This document shows, piece by piece, positions 19,965 through 30,108 of a stretch of 64,000 nt of DNA; the first letter of the stretch is position 1, and the number at the start of each line of letters is the position of its first letter. The DNA lies in NCBI GenBank assembly GCA_023525975.1, contig CM042020.1, forward strand, positions 9,378,001-9,442,000. The letters run 5' to 3'. The DNA comes from Smallanthus sonchifolius. Lineage: Eukaryota > Streptophyta > Magnoliopsida > Asterales > Asteraceae. The notes beneath the pieces are model-generated. The model was not told the origin of the DNA, did no database searches, and saw nothing but the letters and a program-made list of their open reading frames with translations. The translations under genes and the position numbers were made by a program.

Positions 19965-21285
19965 GTTTAAATGAATTATATTGTTAAAACAGTACTCAGC
20001 GAAGTTGCTTTGTGGTCCGTTATGAGTAAATGAGGATTAATGGTGGTCCAATTTTGTTATGCAACTTACGCTTGTCAATTTTCTCAGGCTGAGCATTTAT
20101 GCCAACAGTGTACTCCAAAATTGACTCAATCATCATCAAGCAAATGGATTATGGTTAAAAGTTAAAACCCTTGGCGATTTTGTGCTTTTTTTATACCACC
20201 ATTATTCCGATTATTATTATTTTTAATTATTATTCTGATTTTAATTTATTTGTCTCGGGCTTTAATATTATTATTTATTTATTTACTAGGTTGGAAACCC
20301 ATGGGTTGCATAAATCCAATAGATGTAAACTAACAGTTTTTTATAAAGATTTGTATGTTGAATGTAACAAGTCATTAATAAAATAAAAAATAATGCAGAT
20401 TTAAGAAATTATAAATAAAAAATAATAAAAATTTAAGAATTATAAAATTATAATTTTAAATAAGATATAATTGAAATCTTGTTATAATTTTGTAAGTTTT
20501 AGTAAATTATTATAATGAGAAGATTTATATTCTACATATATAATTATTTAAAAGCATTATTATTTAATAGACGAAGAAAGAAAGGCGAGAAACAAAAAAA
20601 CAAAAAATGTTATAACTTATTATTTAAGATCATTATTATTTAATAAGAGAAAGACGAGAAATAAAAATTTAGACTTAACTATAAGTCGACAAATGATAGA
20701 TAAAATTATTGATTTATTATAATAAAGATGTACTTTTATTATTTCTACCATTATACATGTGTGTTTATGTACTTTTATTATTGTTGTTTTTGTATTCCGA
20801 TTATTATTTTTAATTATTTTTTCGATTTTTAATTGATTTTTCTGGCTTTAATATTTTTATTATTATTTATTTATGAACTTTTATTAGTACTGTTTTAATT
20901 TATTAACTACTATTATTCTTTTTTCTAATATTACTATTATGTTTTTTTTTCCTTGTTAAAGAAAGTTACTACTACTTCCTGGCGATCAATTTAATGACAG
21001 ATTCATAACCTTTTTTTCATAATAATATATATAGTTGTGATCGATGTAAAACACATCACGATATTTTTTTTTGGCATGTTACGACTTTAGCTTTGATTAC
21101 ACGAGACAATTTTTGTGTAATTAACTCTAATAATTTTTTTCTGTATTATTATCATTGTTTCAGTTTTTAAAGATTCCGTCCATATTTTTTTAAGTTACAT
21201 GAATAATCCTCACTATTAACTCAATCTTAACTCTTGGCTGGATAGTCCGGAGCTCGAGAGTATTGTCTTGAACGCAACGCTAATA
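19965..21285. other. AT-rich intergenic DNA
   Basis: No gene seen. Contains a possible Helitron 3' end at 20286-20310 (separate entry) and long A/T runs. Confidence 0.5.
20286..20312 (-). mobile_element. Possible Helitron 3' terminus (minus strand)
   Basis: On the minus strand a short hairpin (CCCATGGG) is followed by TTTCCAACCTAG and a T, the hairpin-plus-CTRR end of Helitrons. The 5' end was not found. Confidence 0.45.
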
Positions 21286-21651
21286 TTTCCTTTTCTCGGG
21301 CCCTCCGGACTTGTTCTTTTCTGAAAAATTGAAGTTCTTCAGACTCTAGATCAAAGAGTGGAGGGATGAGGTCTGTAATAACGAGGGGGAGGAAGAAAAC
21401 ATTTTGAGATCGGATCTGGAGGAGTTAGATGCCTTAATGGAAGTTCGATCCTTATCCGAAGAAGAATCATGGTCCCCGCTAGAATGCAAAAAAGGATTGT
21501 TGGATCTAGAAAATAAAAGACTAAAGGATTTAAAGCAAAGATCTCGTATTAAGTGGGCTTAGCACGGAGACGATAACACTGCTTATTTTCACGGCCTTGT
21601 TAACTCCCGGAAGGTTAGTAATTCGCTCCCAGGTCTGTTTATTAATGGGTC

Positions 21652-23345
21652 TTGGATCACAAAGCCCACCAGGGTGAAAAAAACAGTATTCGATTTAAAA
21701 AAAAAAAGTTTGAGGAGCATTTGCCGGTCAGGCCTCTCTTGTCCTGTCCGGGGCTGAGTAAACTCTCGGAGGCCGACGCTGATTTCCTAATTGCTCCTTT
21801 CTCCCTGGCCGAAATTAAAGAGGTTGTCTTCGATTGCGGGGATTATCGGGCTCCCGGCCCTGACGGATTTAATTTAAGGTTTATCAAAAAATTCTGGAAC
21901 GTGTTCGAGGAGGATTTTATGAACATTTTTCAGGTTTTCTTCCAGTCTGGCATCATCAACAGAGGCTGCAACTCGGCTTTTATTACTCTCATCCCCAAAT
22001 CCGTGGACCCTGTCGATTTGAATGGTTATAGGCCTATTACTCTTGTCGGGGTGATCAGTAAGTCTATCTCCAAGGTTCTCGCGAACCGGTTGAAAAAAGT
22101 GTTGGCCTCGGTTATCTCGGATAATCAATCTGCTTTTCTTGGAGGAAGATCTATTTTGGACTGGCCTTTTATAGTCAAAGAAGTTTTTGAAGTCATGTAG
22201 CAGTCAAATAACGGTCATATTTGACCATGTTTACGTTGCTTTATGTTGAGTCTTTATTTTGAATGAGTCTAGAAGTTTGTTCCACCTTTTAAGGTGTTAG
22301 TTGCAGACTATTTCTTTTGCTTATCGAGTCCTGTACGGCTATTTATACCTCATTCCAGTTCATGAATAAACATCACATTATTGGTGAGTAAATTGGTACT
22401 ACTTGGTTACAACAGTTTTGTCATGGGTTAAAAAAAGAAAGAAGAAGGCTTTTATTTTCAATATCGATTTCAAAAAAGCTTATGACAATGTGAACTGGAA
22501 TTTCTTGGCGTCCGTCATGACCCAAATGGGTTTTCCGTCCCTTTGGGTCTCTTGGGTTATGGGAATTCTTTCTTCGGCTAGGGCCTCGGTCTTGGTCAAT
22601 GGAGCACCTACTTTTGAATTTCAATGCTCCAAAGGTATGAGGCAAGGTGATCCCATTGCTCCTTTCTTATTTCTCAATGTTATGGAGGCTCTCTCGGGGA
22701 TGATTAATAAGGCTTGCTTTATGGGAGCTTTTAACGGTATCTTAACTCCTCATGACGGGTCGACCCTTACTCATCTTCTGTACGCTGACGACGCCATCAT
22801 CCTCGGTGACTGGTCGGTGTTCAACTTGAAGAATATTATGAGAATTTTGAGATGCTTTCATTATGTTTTAGGTCTGAATATTAATCTTGGAAAATCTATT
22901 GTTTTTGGGCTCGGAGTCGAGGCCACTGAGTTAGCTAGTATGGCCTCGATTCTTAAATGCAAGTCGGGTTCAACCCCCTTTTCGTATCTCGGGCTTATTG
23001 TCGGAGCCAATATGAATAGAGTTTCTCACTGGAATCCAATCTTAAATTTAGTAAGTGACCGTCTTTCTCTTTGGAAGGCGGCCACTCTCTCCATTGGTGG
23101 TCGGGTGACTCTTATTAAATCCGTTCTTGAATCTCTCCCAAATTATTTTTTCTCTCTTTATAAGGCTCCGGTTAAAGTCATGACGGAGCTGGAATCCATT
23201 ATTAAAAGATTTCTATGGGGAGGAACCAGCGAAGTAAAAAAATCCATTGGGTCGATTGGGATCGGGTTTCTTCTCCTAAAATCGTGGGGAGGGGGGGTTG
23301 GTCTTAGTAAGCTCAAGTTGTATAATCACGCACTTTTGCCTAAAT
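21652..23345 (+). pseudogene. LINE 1 reverse transcriptase, interrupted
   Basis: Two blocks (21652-22187 and 22420-23345) carry RT motifs in order: APGPDGFN, ITLIPK, YRPITLVGVISK, ANRLKKVL, NQSAFLGGR; then, after the insertion, AYDNVNW, GMRQGDPIAPFLF, the catalytic LLYADDA and FSYLGL. The catalytic YADD box is intact, so the protein was probably active before decay. The solo LTR splits it between the NQSAFL and AYDNVNW motifs. A stop lies at 23345. Confidence 0.9.
22188..22414 (+). mobile_element. 227-bp solo LTR inside LINE 1
   Basis: Starts TGAAGTCATGTAGC, ends TTACAACA, and is flanked by the exact 5-bp duplication GTTTT (22183-22187, 22415-22419). It has a TATA-like CTATTTATACC (22340-22350) and AATAAA (22366-22371), as an LTR does. 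Taking it out brings the two RT halves of LINE 1 into one frame. Could also be a TRIM-like single LTR. Confidence 0.85.
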
Positions 23346-23642
23346 AGGTTTGGAGATATAAGAATGAACCTCATTGTTTGTGGAAAAAAGTTATTGATGC
23401 TCTTCACTACTCCAAGAACGGTTGGTCGGTGTTGCTAGATAACAATTCTTTGTCGGGCTTTTGGAAGAATATTAAGTTGGTTTCCAATTTAGTGGTCTCG
23501 GGTCAGCATCTCCACCTTCTGTTCAAAGGGGTGGTTGGGAACGGGACTTTTGTCCGCTTCTGGTTGGACCCATGGGTCTCTCCGACTCCGTTGAAAATCA
23601 ATTTCCCGTCGTTGTTCCTTTTAGAAACAGAGAAAAATTGTT

Positions 23643-24146
23643 TTGTCCATGATCGGTATGACTGGGTTGCCCACTCGTTTTCTGGCAGGTGGAAGTGGAA
23701 TAGATCTTGACTCTCTGACCAGGAGCATCTTGAATTGGTCAGCTTTGCTTGCTTCTGTTCGCCTCAAGGAGCCCAAAGATGACTGGGAGTGGCTGGGAGA
23801 CAGTTCCGGCTTCTTTTCGGTTGGGTCACTCAAAAAGCTGCTTCTTAATGACAGGGATTTCAGCATTCGGTTCGTTATGAAGTGGTCTAAATGGGTGCCG
23901 CTTAAATGCAACATTTTCATTTGGAGGGCGGAATTAAATCGAATTGCGACTTTCGATGCGCTTCTTAGGAGGAATATTCCAGTTGGGGACAACTTGTGTG
24001 TCATGTGCGACTTCGGGTCCGAATCGGCGGACCTTATTTTGATCTCATGTTACATCGCTTCATTGGTTTGGCATCATATTAGCTCTTGGTGCCGAGTGCC
24101 CCCTATCTTTGCTTTTTTTGGTGCAAGACTTGTTGGAGCTTCATAA
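23643..24146 (+). pseudogene. LINE 1 C-terminal zinc-binding (zf-RVT) region
   Basis: Frame with WSKWVPLKCNIFIWRAELNR, then LLRRNIPVGDNLCVMC, then SSWCRVPP; matches the zf-RVT domain that follows RT in plant L1 elements. An overlapping frame (24109-24340) continues with CWCLWFARNEKRF. Separated from RT by a stop and frame shifts. Confidence 0.85.
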
Positions 24147-24345
24147 TAGTCCCGGTATTAAAGACTCGGTCAAAGATATTTTTCATGGTATCATCATCAT
24201 TGTTTGTTGGTGTTTGTGGTTCGCTAGGAATGAGAAAAGGTTCTCCAATAAGGACATCAAGATCGAAGATATAGTTCATAATATTAAGTCCCTCGGTTTT
24301 TTGTGGTTATCAAATAGATTCAAATATAAGTCTATTTCTTTATCA

Positions 24346-24696
24346 TTACCTTTTCTTTCTCCTCCACTCACAACCACTTTCAAAAAATATTAAAAAATTA
24401 ATAGAGGTGAACAGTGTTTTTCACAAATATACATATGAACAGTAACATTTTCAGTCTCCTCCACTCACAACCACTTTAAATCATTCCCTAAAATATTCTG
24501 AACCCACTCACAAAGATATACAAAACATGCTGTGAATGCTTTTAATATAACATTGTTTAAAGAATGGACCAAGCACTATTAGAAATGAATTTCACAAAAG
24601 AAATTAAAATCTTCTACTCCCTCACTACCGACTCCTCCTTCCACCATCACTTTTGCTATCATTGACTAATACATTTTTTATAAACTTTCTTGCATA
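24346..24696. other. Intergenic with one duplicated 24-bp segment
   Basis: TCCTCCACTCACAACCACTTT occurs at about 24359 and 24458. No gene or other element recognised. Confidence 0.5.
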
Positions 24697-24705
24697 TTAA
24701 GTATA

Positions 24706-25307
24706 GAGTAAACTGCCATTTTCGTCCCTGTGGTTTGGTCAAAATTGCCACTTTCATCCAATAGTTTGTTTTTTTGTATCTGGGTCCTCGTGGTTTTAAA
24801 ATATTGCCATTTTCATCCTCGTGGTTTTAAAATATTGCCACTTTCATCCAGTCAGCTAACACCGTCCGTTTTTCTCAATTAAATGAGGGGTATTTCAGTC
24901 CTTTTACATATTTGTTTTATTTCTTCATCTTTTTTACTCTCACTTTTTAATCATAGAAACAAGCGACGGAGGTGTTCCAGTGGTGCTCGTCGGAAACTGG
25001 TCAGGAAAAGAGGAAGAAGGTCAGCAGGTGGATGATTAAATTAGAGGTTAAATTGGGGATGATTAAAAAGTGAGAGTAAAAAAGATGAAAAAATAAAACA
25101 AATAAGTAAAAGGACTGAAATACCCCTCATTTAACTGAGAAAAACGGACGGTGTTAGCTGACTGGATGAAAGTGGCAATATTTTAAAACCACGAGGATGA
25201 AAATGGCAATATTTTAAAACCATGAGGACCCAGATACAAAAAAACAAACTATTGGATGAAAGTGGCAATTTTGACCAAACCACAGGGACGAAAATGGCAG
25301 TTTACTC
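24706..25307. mobile_element. Fold-back MULE (Mutator-like), 602 bp with about 240-bp terminal repeats
   Basis: Arms 24706-24945 and about 25066-25307 are nearly perfect inverted copies beginning GAGTAAACTGCCATTTTCGT. Flanked by the exact 9-bp duplication TTAAGTATA (24697-24705, 25308-25316), diagnostic of the Mutator superfamily. The about 120-bp centre has no ORF. A transcript would fold into one long hairpin. Confidence 0.93.
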
Positions 25308-25480
25308 TTAAGTATATATTAATGTACCTAGATATTTGTCGATTCTATAGGTTTGGAGTTTTCTTGATAGCCTCTTGAATCGTGTGAATCACTTTCAGAT
25401 TAAAATAATTTTAGTAGTACTTTAAAATCTTTAATCATATAAGATAAGACACATAAAAGAACAAGTATGAAATTGTGTGA

Positions 25481-25784
25481 TGATAAGCTGTACAAGAAAT
25501 TTGCATATGAATTCGATGTCTCAAACTAAACCAAAAAATCGTTCTATTTATATAGGACCAACCATCACAATGTTTCACTTGTAGTTACAATTGTCTACCG
25601 TTATATCAATGGAAAGACTCTTCCACAACAACTGATAAGCTGTACAAGAAATTTGCATATGAATTCGATGTCTCAAACTAAACCAAAAAATCGTTCTATT
25701 TATATAGGACCAACCATCACAATGTTTCACTTGTAGTTACAATTGTCTACCGTTATATCAATGGAAAGACCCTTCCACAACAAC
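25481..25784 (+). repeat. 152-bp tandem duplication
   Basis: Units 25481-25632 and 25633-25784 differ by about one base. Each contains CTATTTATATAGGACC, an LTR-promoter-like TATA segment, so the unit may derive from an LTR; not proven. Confidence 0.9.
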
Positions 25785-25959
25785 TCATTAACCGTTGATG
25801 AAAAGTAGCGGCTACCCGTAGTTGCATGTGATGTATAATGATGTTGATACCTAGTTGCTACTGAAGTACCAAGCTGCTACTAATGGAATAAGTTGCCACT
25901 AATGAATAGTATGTTACTAGCGATGCTTACAACCGTTAATCAGTTACAACTGATGATGA

Positions 25960-26246
25960 AATTTGAACGAAAGAACAATTTATGATATTACCTTAGTTTA
26001 AGGACAACATCTTAAATTTGATATAAACATAAAGGACACAAAGTGCAATTTGTTCTTTTGTTAACGACAAAAAGACAATTTTTCCCTCACGTGAAGAGCA
26101 CATGACATCATTTAACGCTAAAAATAGACGTCTGTAGTGAAAAAAATGAAATTTGTTAAAAAACTTAAACATAAAGAACGATTTCTATTATTTCCTTAAT
26201 TTAAGGACGAAACCTAAAATTTGGTATAAACATAAATTTCAAAAAA
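25960..26246. mobile_element. Degenerate MULE-MITE arms in direct order
   Basis: Two segments (about 25980-26070 and 26170-26246) each resemble the right arm of the MULE at 43341-43806 (TTTAAGGAC...AAATTTG.TATA...AACATAAA). The second ends in ...GTAATTTACTC, the family terminus. No target duplication; a nested or rearranged copy. Confidence 0.45.
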
Positions 26247-26559
26247 TGTAATTTACTCTATTAAAATTGAAATTTAAAGGCTACATGCAAATCAATCGCA
26301 AAATTTTAGACCTTTTCATTTCGTTAACAAAAAATGAAAAAAAAAAGTTAATTTAAAATTTAAATGTTGGTTGTAAAATGGAAGTTTGCAATCGTTTCAA
26401 TAAGACAAAACGATCGTAACACAATGAAAGATAAGAAAATAATAAGATTTAGATGTAGGTCGAAAAAGGTCACAAAAATAAAAAAAATATAATAAGAGGG
26501 AGGTTCAATACGAAACCATAAAAAAAAGAAACCATGTAAAAAACCTAATTTCACGTTTA

Positions 26560-26770
26560 AAAACTCGTTTTTACATAATTTTTTTGAAGCTTTTGCATAT
26601 AAAAACATTTAGAAACCATTCTAACAAAAAAAAACTTAATTTCTATAAAAAAGAAAAATAATAATTTTATTAACTTTTTTTATTTTTTTTGTTAGAATGG
26701 CTTCTAAAATGTTTATATGCAAAAGCTCCGAAAAAATTTACATAAAAATGAGTTTTTCACATATGAAGTT
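26560..26770. repeat. Inverted repeat around TTCTAACAAAAAA
   Basis: Left arm about 26565-26634 (GAAGCTTTTGCATATAAAAA...CCATTCTAACAAAA) is the reverse complement of about 26690-26755, with few mismatches. An AT-rich loop separates them. Weaker similarity extends outward. Possibly an old fold-back element. Confidence 0.7.
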
Positions 26771-26860
26771 AATTTTTTATGAGTTTTTGACATGTGAAAC
26801 ACGTGGTTCTCCTGTTTCCTTTTTTTTGGGTTCCCCAAAGAACTCTCCCCAATATAATAA

Positions 26861-27238
26861 GGGAAAATTACCAAAATGGTCATTTGACAGGTCAAATTTA
26901 CGAAAATAGTCAGACTTTTTTAGTCTACTAATTCATGGTCATTTAGGCCAATAGACGGCTAGTTTAGTCGGCTCCTAATTCCGTGCCAAATACCTTTTTG
27001 TTAGAATTTAACCAACCAGATCTCGACACGTGTCGGCACTGACTTTTTAGCCGGCTATAGCCGTCTATTTAAACGGCTTAGCCGGCGTGTTTTTTTTTAT
27101 GTTTGACCGGAATTAGGAGCCGGCTAAACTAGCCGTCTTTAGCCGTCTATTGGCCTAAATTACCATGAATTAGTAGGCTAAAAAAGTCTGACATTTTTGT
27201 AAGTTTGACCGGTCAAATGACCATTTTGGTATTTTCCC
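26861..27238. mobile_element. MULE-type MITE with GGGAAAA ends
   Basis: 378 bp; arms of about 125 bp start GGGAAAATTACCAAAATGG and (reverse complement) GGGAAAATACCAAAATGG. Flanked by the exact 9-bp duplication ATATAATAA (26852-26860, 27239-27247). Contains AGCCGGCT and AGCCGTCT boxes shared with the larger MULE at 60787-63292, of which it looks like a short relative. Confidence 0.92.
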
Positions 27239-28068
27239 ATATAATAAACTAAAATTAAAAGGTCAGTCTCGAAACTAATCAAGAACTTTTTAGAATAATA
27301 AATTAAAATTAAAATTTATGTCGCTAGAAAAACATAGAATTCATCGTCAATTAGCTGTTACTTATAGTCAATTTAGTTCATTTATGATCAATTAAGATCA
27401 TTGATAGTTAATTATGTTCGTCTCATTTTAGGGTCAGTTATGGTCATGTTTATAAGGAGGGAATATCCTCAAAATATCCTTATTAATTTTCTTGTCCCTC
27501 AATTTGTTCCGGTAAACTATTTTTTTCCGAGAATGTCCCATTCAACATCGTCGGACGACGATGTTTAAAAAAAATCCGACGGCATTTGGTATTTGAAAAA
27601 TCCGACGGTGTTTGAAAAAATCCGACGGTGTTATACCGTCTTCCGACGGTGTTTGGAGAAAAAACTACTTCAATGATTATCAAAAAAAATTAATGATTTT
27701 ATATAAATAAAATGGGATCATACCTCAACAATTTTAAAAAAAAATTACCATTGGATCCTCCGGTGTTTATAAACATACCGGCGTTTTGTACACGTGGCGG
27801 GGTGTGGTTGACTGAGAATAGCGTCGGACGACCATGTTATACCGTCGGTTCCGACGTTATACGAGGGGACGTTTTCGGAAGGGATTAGTCAAAGCGACAG
27901 ACTAAGAGAAAAGTAATAAGGACATTTTAGGGATTTTCTGGTTAATAGTTTGACCAACATTTTACAAGTAAAACTAGTTATATACACCTTACCATAATCA
28001 AAGCTGAAGAAGCTTGCTATGTTTAATCCATAGACACATATATGAACACGCGCATCACAATCTTTTAA
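27101..28068 (+). repeat. Tandem duplication, copy 1 (968 bp, LINE-free)
   Basis: Begins inside the right arm of the MITE at GTTTGACCGG and ends ...ATCACAATCTTTTA. The same sequence restarts at 28069. Contains one CGTCGG-type element (27461-27938). Holds the empty LINE target (AATTAGCTGTTACTTAT, 27349-27365). Confidence 0.93.
27461..27938. mobile_element. CGTCGG-type MITE, copy 1
   Basis: Imperfect inverted ends (GAATATCCTCAAAATATCCTT and, reverse complement, GAAAATCCCTAAAATGTCC) around an interior rich in CCGACGGTGTT and TACCGTC. Further copies at 33969-34449 (by duplication) and 50938-51423 (independent, in a gene intron). No clean target duplication seen. Confidence 0.7.
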
Positions 28069-28342
28069 GTTTGACCGGAATTAGGAGCAGGCTAAACTAG
28101 CCGTCTTTAGCCGTCTTTTGACCTAAATGACCATGAATTAGTAGGCTAAAAAAGTCTGACATTTTTGTAAGTTTGACCGGTCAAATGACCATTTTGGTAT
28201 TTTCCCATATAATAAACTAAAATTAAAAGGTCAGTCTCGAAACTAATCAAGAACTTTTTAGAATAATAAATTAAAATTAAAATTTATGTCGCTAGAAAAA
28301 CATAGAATTCATTGTCAATTAGCTGTTAATTATGCTACGGTA

Positions 28343-30108
28343 ATGGAGCGCAGGAAACCGATATCGGAGAACATTCAACATCGTATCACCAAGTTCTTTA
28401 TTTCTAATTTGCCTGATCGATGTGGCGGTAATGATTTGGCTGGGTTTGTAAGGGAGCTCGGAATGATTTTTGATATTTTCATTGCTAGGAAGCGGGATAG
28501 GTTCGGTAAACGATTTGGTTTTCTGTCAATGTTAGATGTCAAGAACAAGGCTGAGATGGAGAAATCGTTAAGATTGATACATATGGGTGGTAATACGCTG
28601 AAATGTAACGTGGCTCGCTTTGTTTTGGAGGATGGTGAGATTAACGACAAAGGTAAGGAGGCTAGATCTCAGGGGGGCGGTCATAGACAGTCAGAGCATG
28701 CAACTTACGGTATCAATCGAGATGAGGGTTATACGGGTAGCAATGGTTCGAGGTCTTTTCGGGACATTCTGATGGGGAGGAAGAGCGCTTATGAGGATCA
28801 GAAAATTGTAATAGTTGATAACAACTTGCAGGCCTTCGTCGGATTGCATGGGGGAGCTTTGGTGGCGAATATGATTGATATGGAGGCTCTAAAGAACATC
28901 AACCTTATATTGAAGGAGATCAGTCCGGCAGACGGGATGGTACAATACTTGGGTGGAGTTACGGTTCTGTTGTCTTTCCTTGATAATAAATCAGCGATGT
29001 CTGCTATGGAAAAGACAAGAGATATTGTGGGCCGATTTTCAAAGATTGAGTTGTGGGAGGGTCAAGTTTTGAATGTCGATAGAATAGCTTGGCTAAGAAT
29101 TTTTGGGATGCCGTTACAGTTACTAAGAAACGAAGTGTTAGATTCCGTTGGAAGGTTATTCGGGACGATTGTGCAAAACGCTAACGTATTGGAAGAAGAG
29201 GGTGATCTCTCGTCAGAATTTATCGGAGTTTTAATCGGGAATGGTAGAAGGGTGTCGGAGGAAGTTTCCATCCAATGGCAGGGTAAAAGGTTCCAGGTTT
29301 GGGTCCGTGAAGAGGAGGGAGCATGGGTTCCGGAGTTCTTATCCGGCGATGTCCGGTCAGTAAACTCTCTGGTTTCTAATGAAGAAGATATAGATATTGT
29401 GGAGGAAGGTGTAGATGAAATGAAGGATAGGGAGGATTTATGTCAACCGATCGACGGTGAAACGATGGCCGAAACTAAGGAAGTCGGCATCGAGGAAGAA
29501 GGACTCGGATGGAAATCCTCTAATTTGGAAACCGACGTGGAAATTGATCCTCATTTATTGCAAGATACGTTTTGGAGGAAACAGATAATCAAGAGGAATA
29601 TTTGCCGGGTCCCAATTTCCTTTTTGAAAATCCAATAAATGTAGAAGAGGATGGTTTGAATGGCACGTGCAACATCACCAAAAGAAAAAAGATTAATAAG
29701 TGGGAGGATTTGGGCCGGCCCAGTTGTTATTCTTCTAGTGGATCAGGCCACTGCAAAGGTAAGAAGGCTAGGTGTAAAGACCCTTTTGGGTTAAATGATA
29801 TTCTGGGCTTGGAGGAGGAAGACCGGAATATAGTTATGGTTCAATTCAATGAAGAGGCAGCTGATTATAATTCTCCGGGTGGAATTGATTTACACATGGA
29901 TCCGTCTAAATGGGTGGAGACGCAGCAACCAGACGGTGGTTCGGAGGAGGAGCCGATGGGTTCTTTGCCTGGTTCTTCGAATACAATTATATCCGAGATT
30001 GAAGCAACAAAAATTTTGGGGGAAAGTATGGGTGCTATGCTCGCGAATTTTGATCAAATGATAGGGGATTCTATTGTTCAGGAGAGGTCACAATTGGGTA
30101 AGTCATGA
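28343..30108 (+). pseudogene. LINE 2 ORF1 (RNA-binding protein), one frameshift
   Basis: Starts at ATG 28343; an upstream in-frame ATG at 28286 lies in the flanking duplication and is not native. Residues about 14-90 form an RRM, with RNP2-like FFISNL and RNP1-like RFGKRFGFLSM, as in plant L1 ORF1 proteins that bind the LINE RNA. A middle region (AWLRIFGMPLQLL...) resembles the DUF4283-like part of such proteins; an acidic, low-complexity C-terminus follows. The first frame closes at 29638; the second, overlapping from 29572, runs to 30108, so a frameshift lies at about 29570-29640. The stop overlaps the ORF2 start (ATGA). Confidence 0.85.

Larger units (their letters stand above)
21290..24345 (+). 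mobile_element. L1-type LINE number 1, 5'- and 3'-truncated
   Basis: Contains the end of the ORF2 linker, reverse transcriptase and the zinc-binding zf-RVT region of a plant L1 retrotransposon. Endonuclease, ORF1 and 5' UTR are absent. No poly-A tail or target duplication was found; similarity to LINE number 2 fades near 24345. Stops and frame changes (near 21560, 21710, 23345, 23640, 24146) and a 227-bp solo LTR (22188-22414) disable it. Confidence 0.9.

Noticed and set aside
28286..28342. Upstream ATG as the start of LINE 2 ORF1
   Set aside because: These 19 codons lie in the duplicated flank and target repeat; the native ATG inside the element is 28343.
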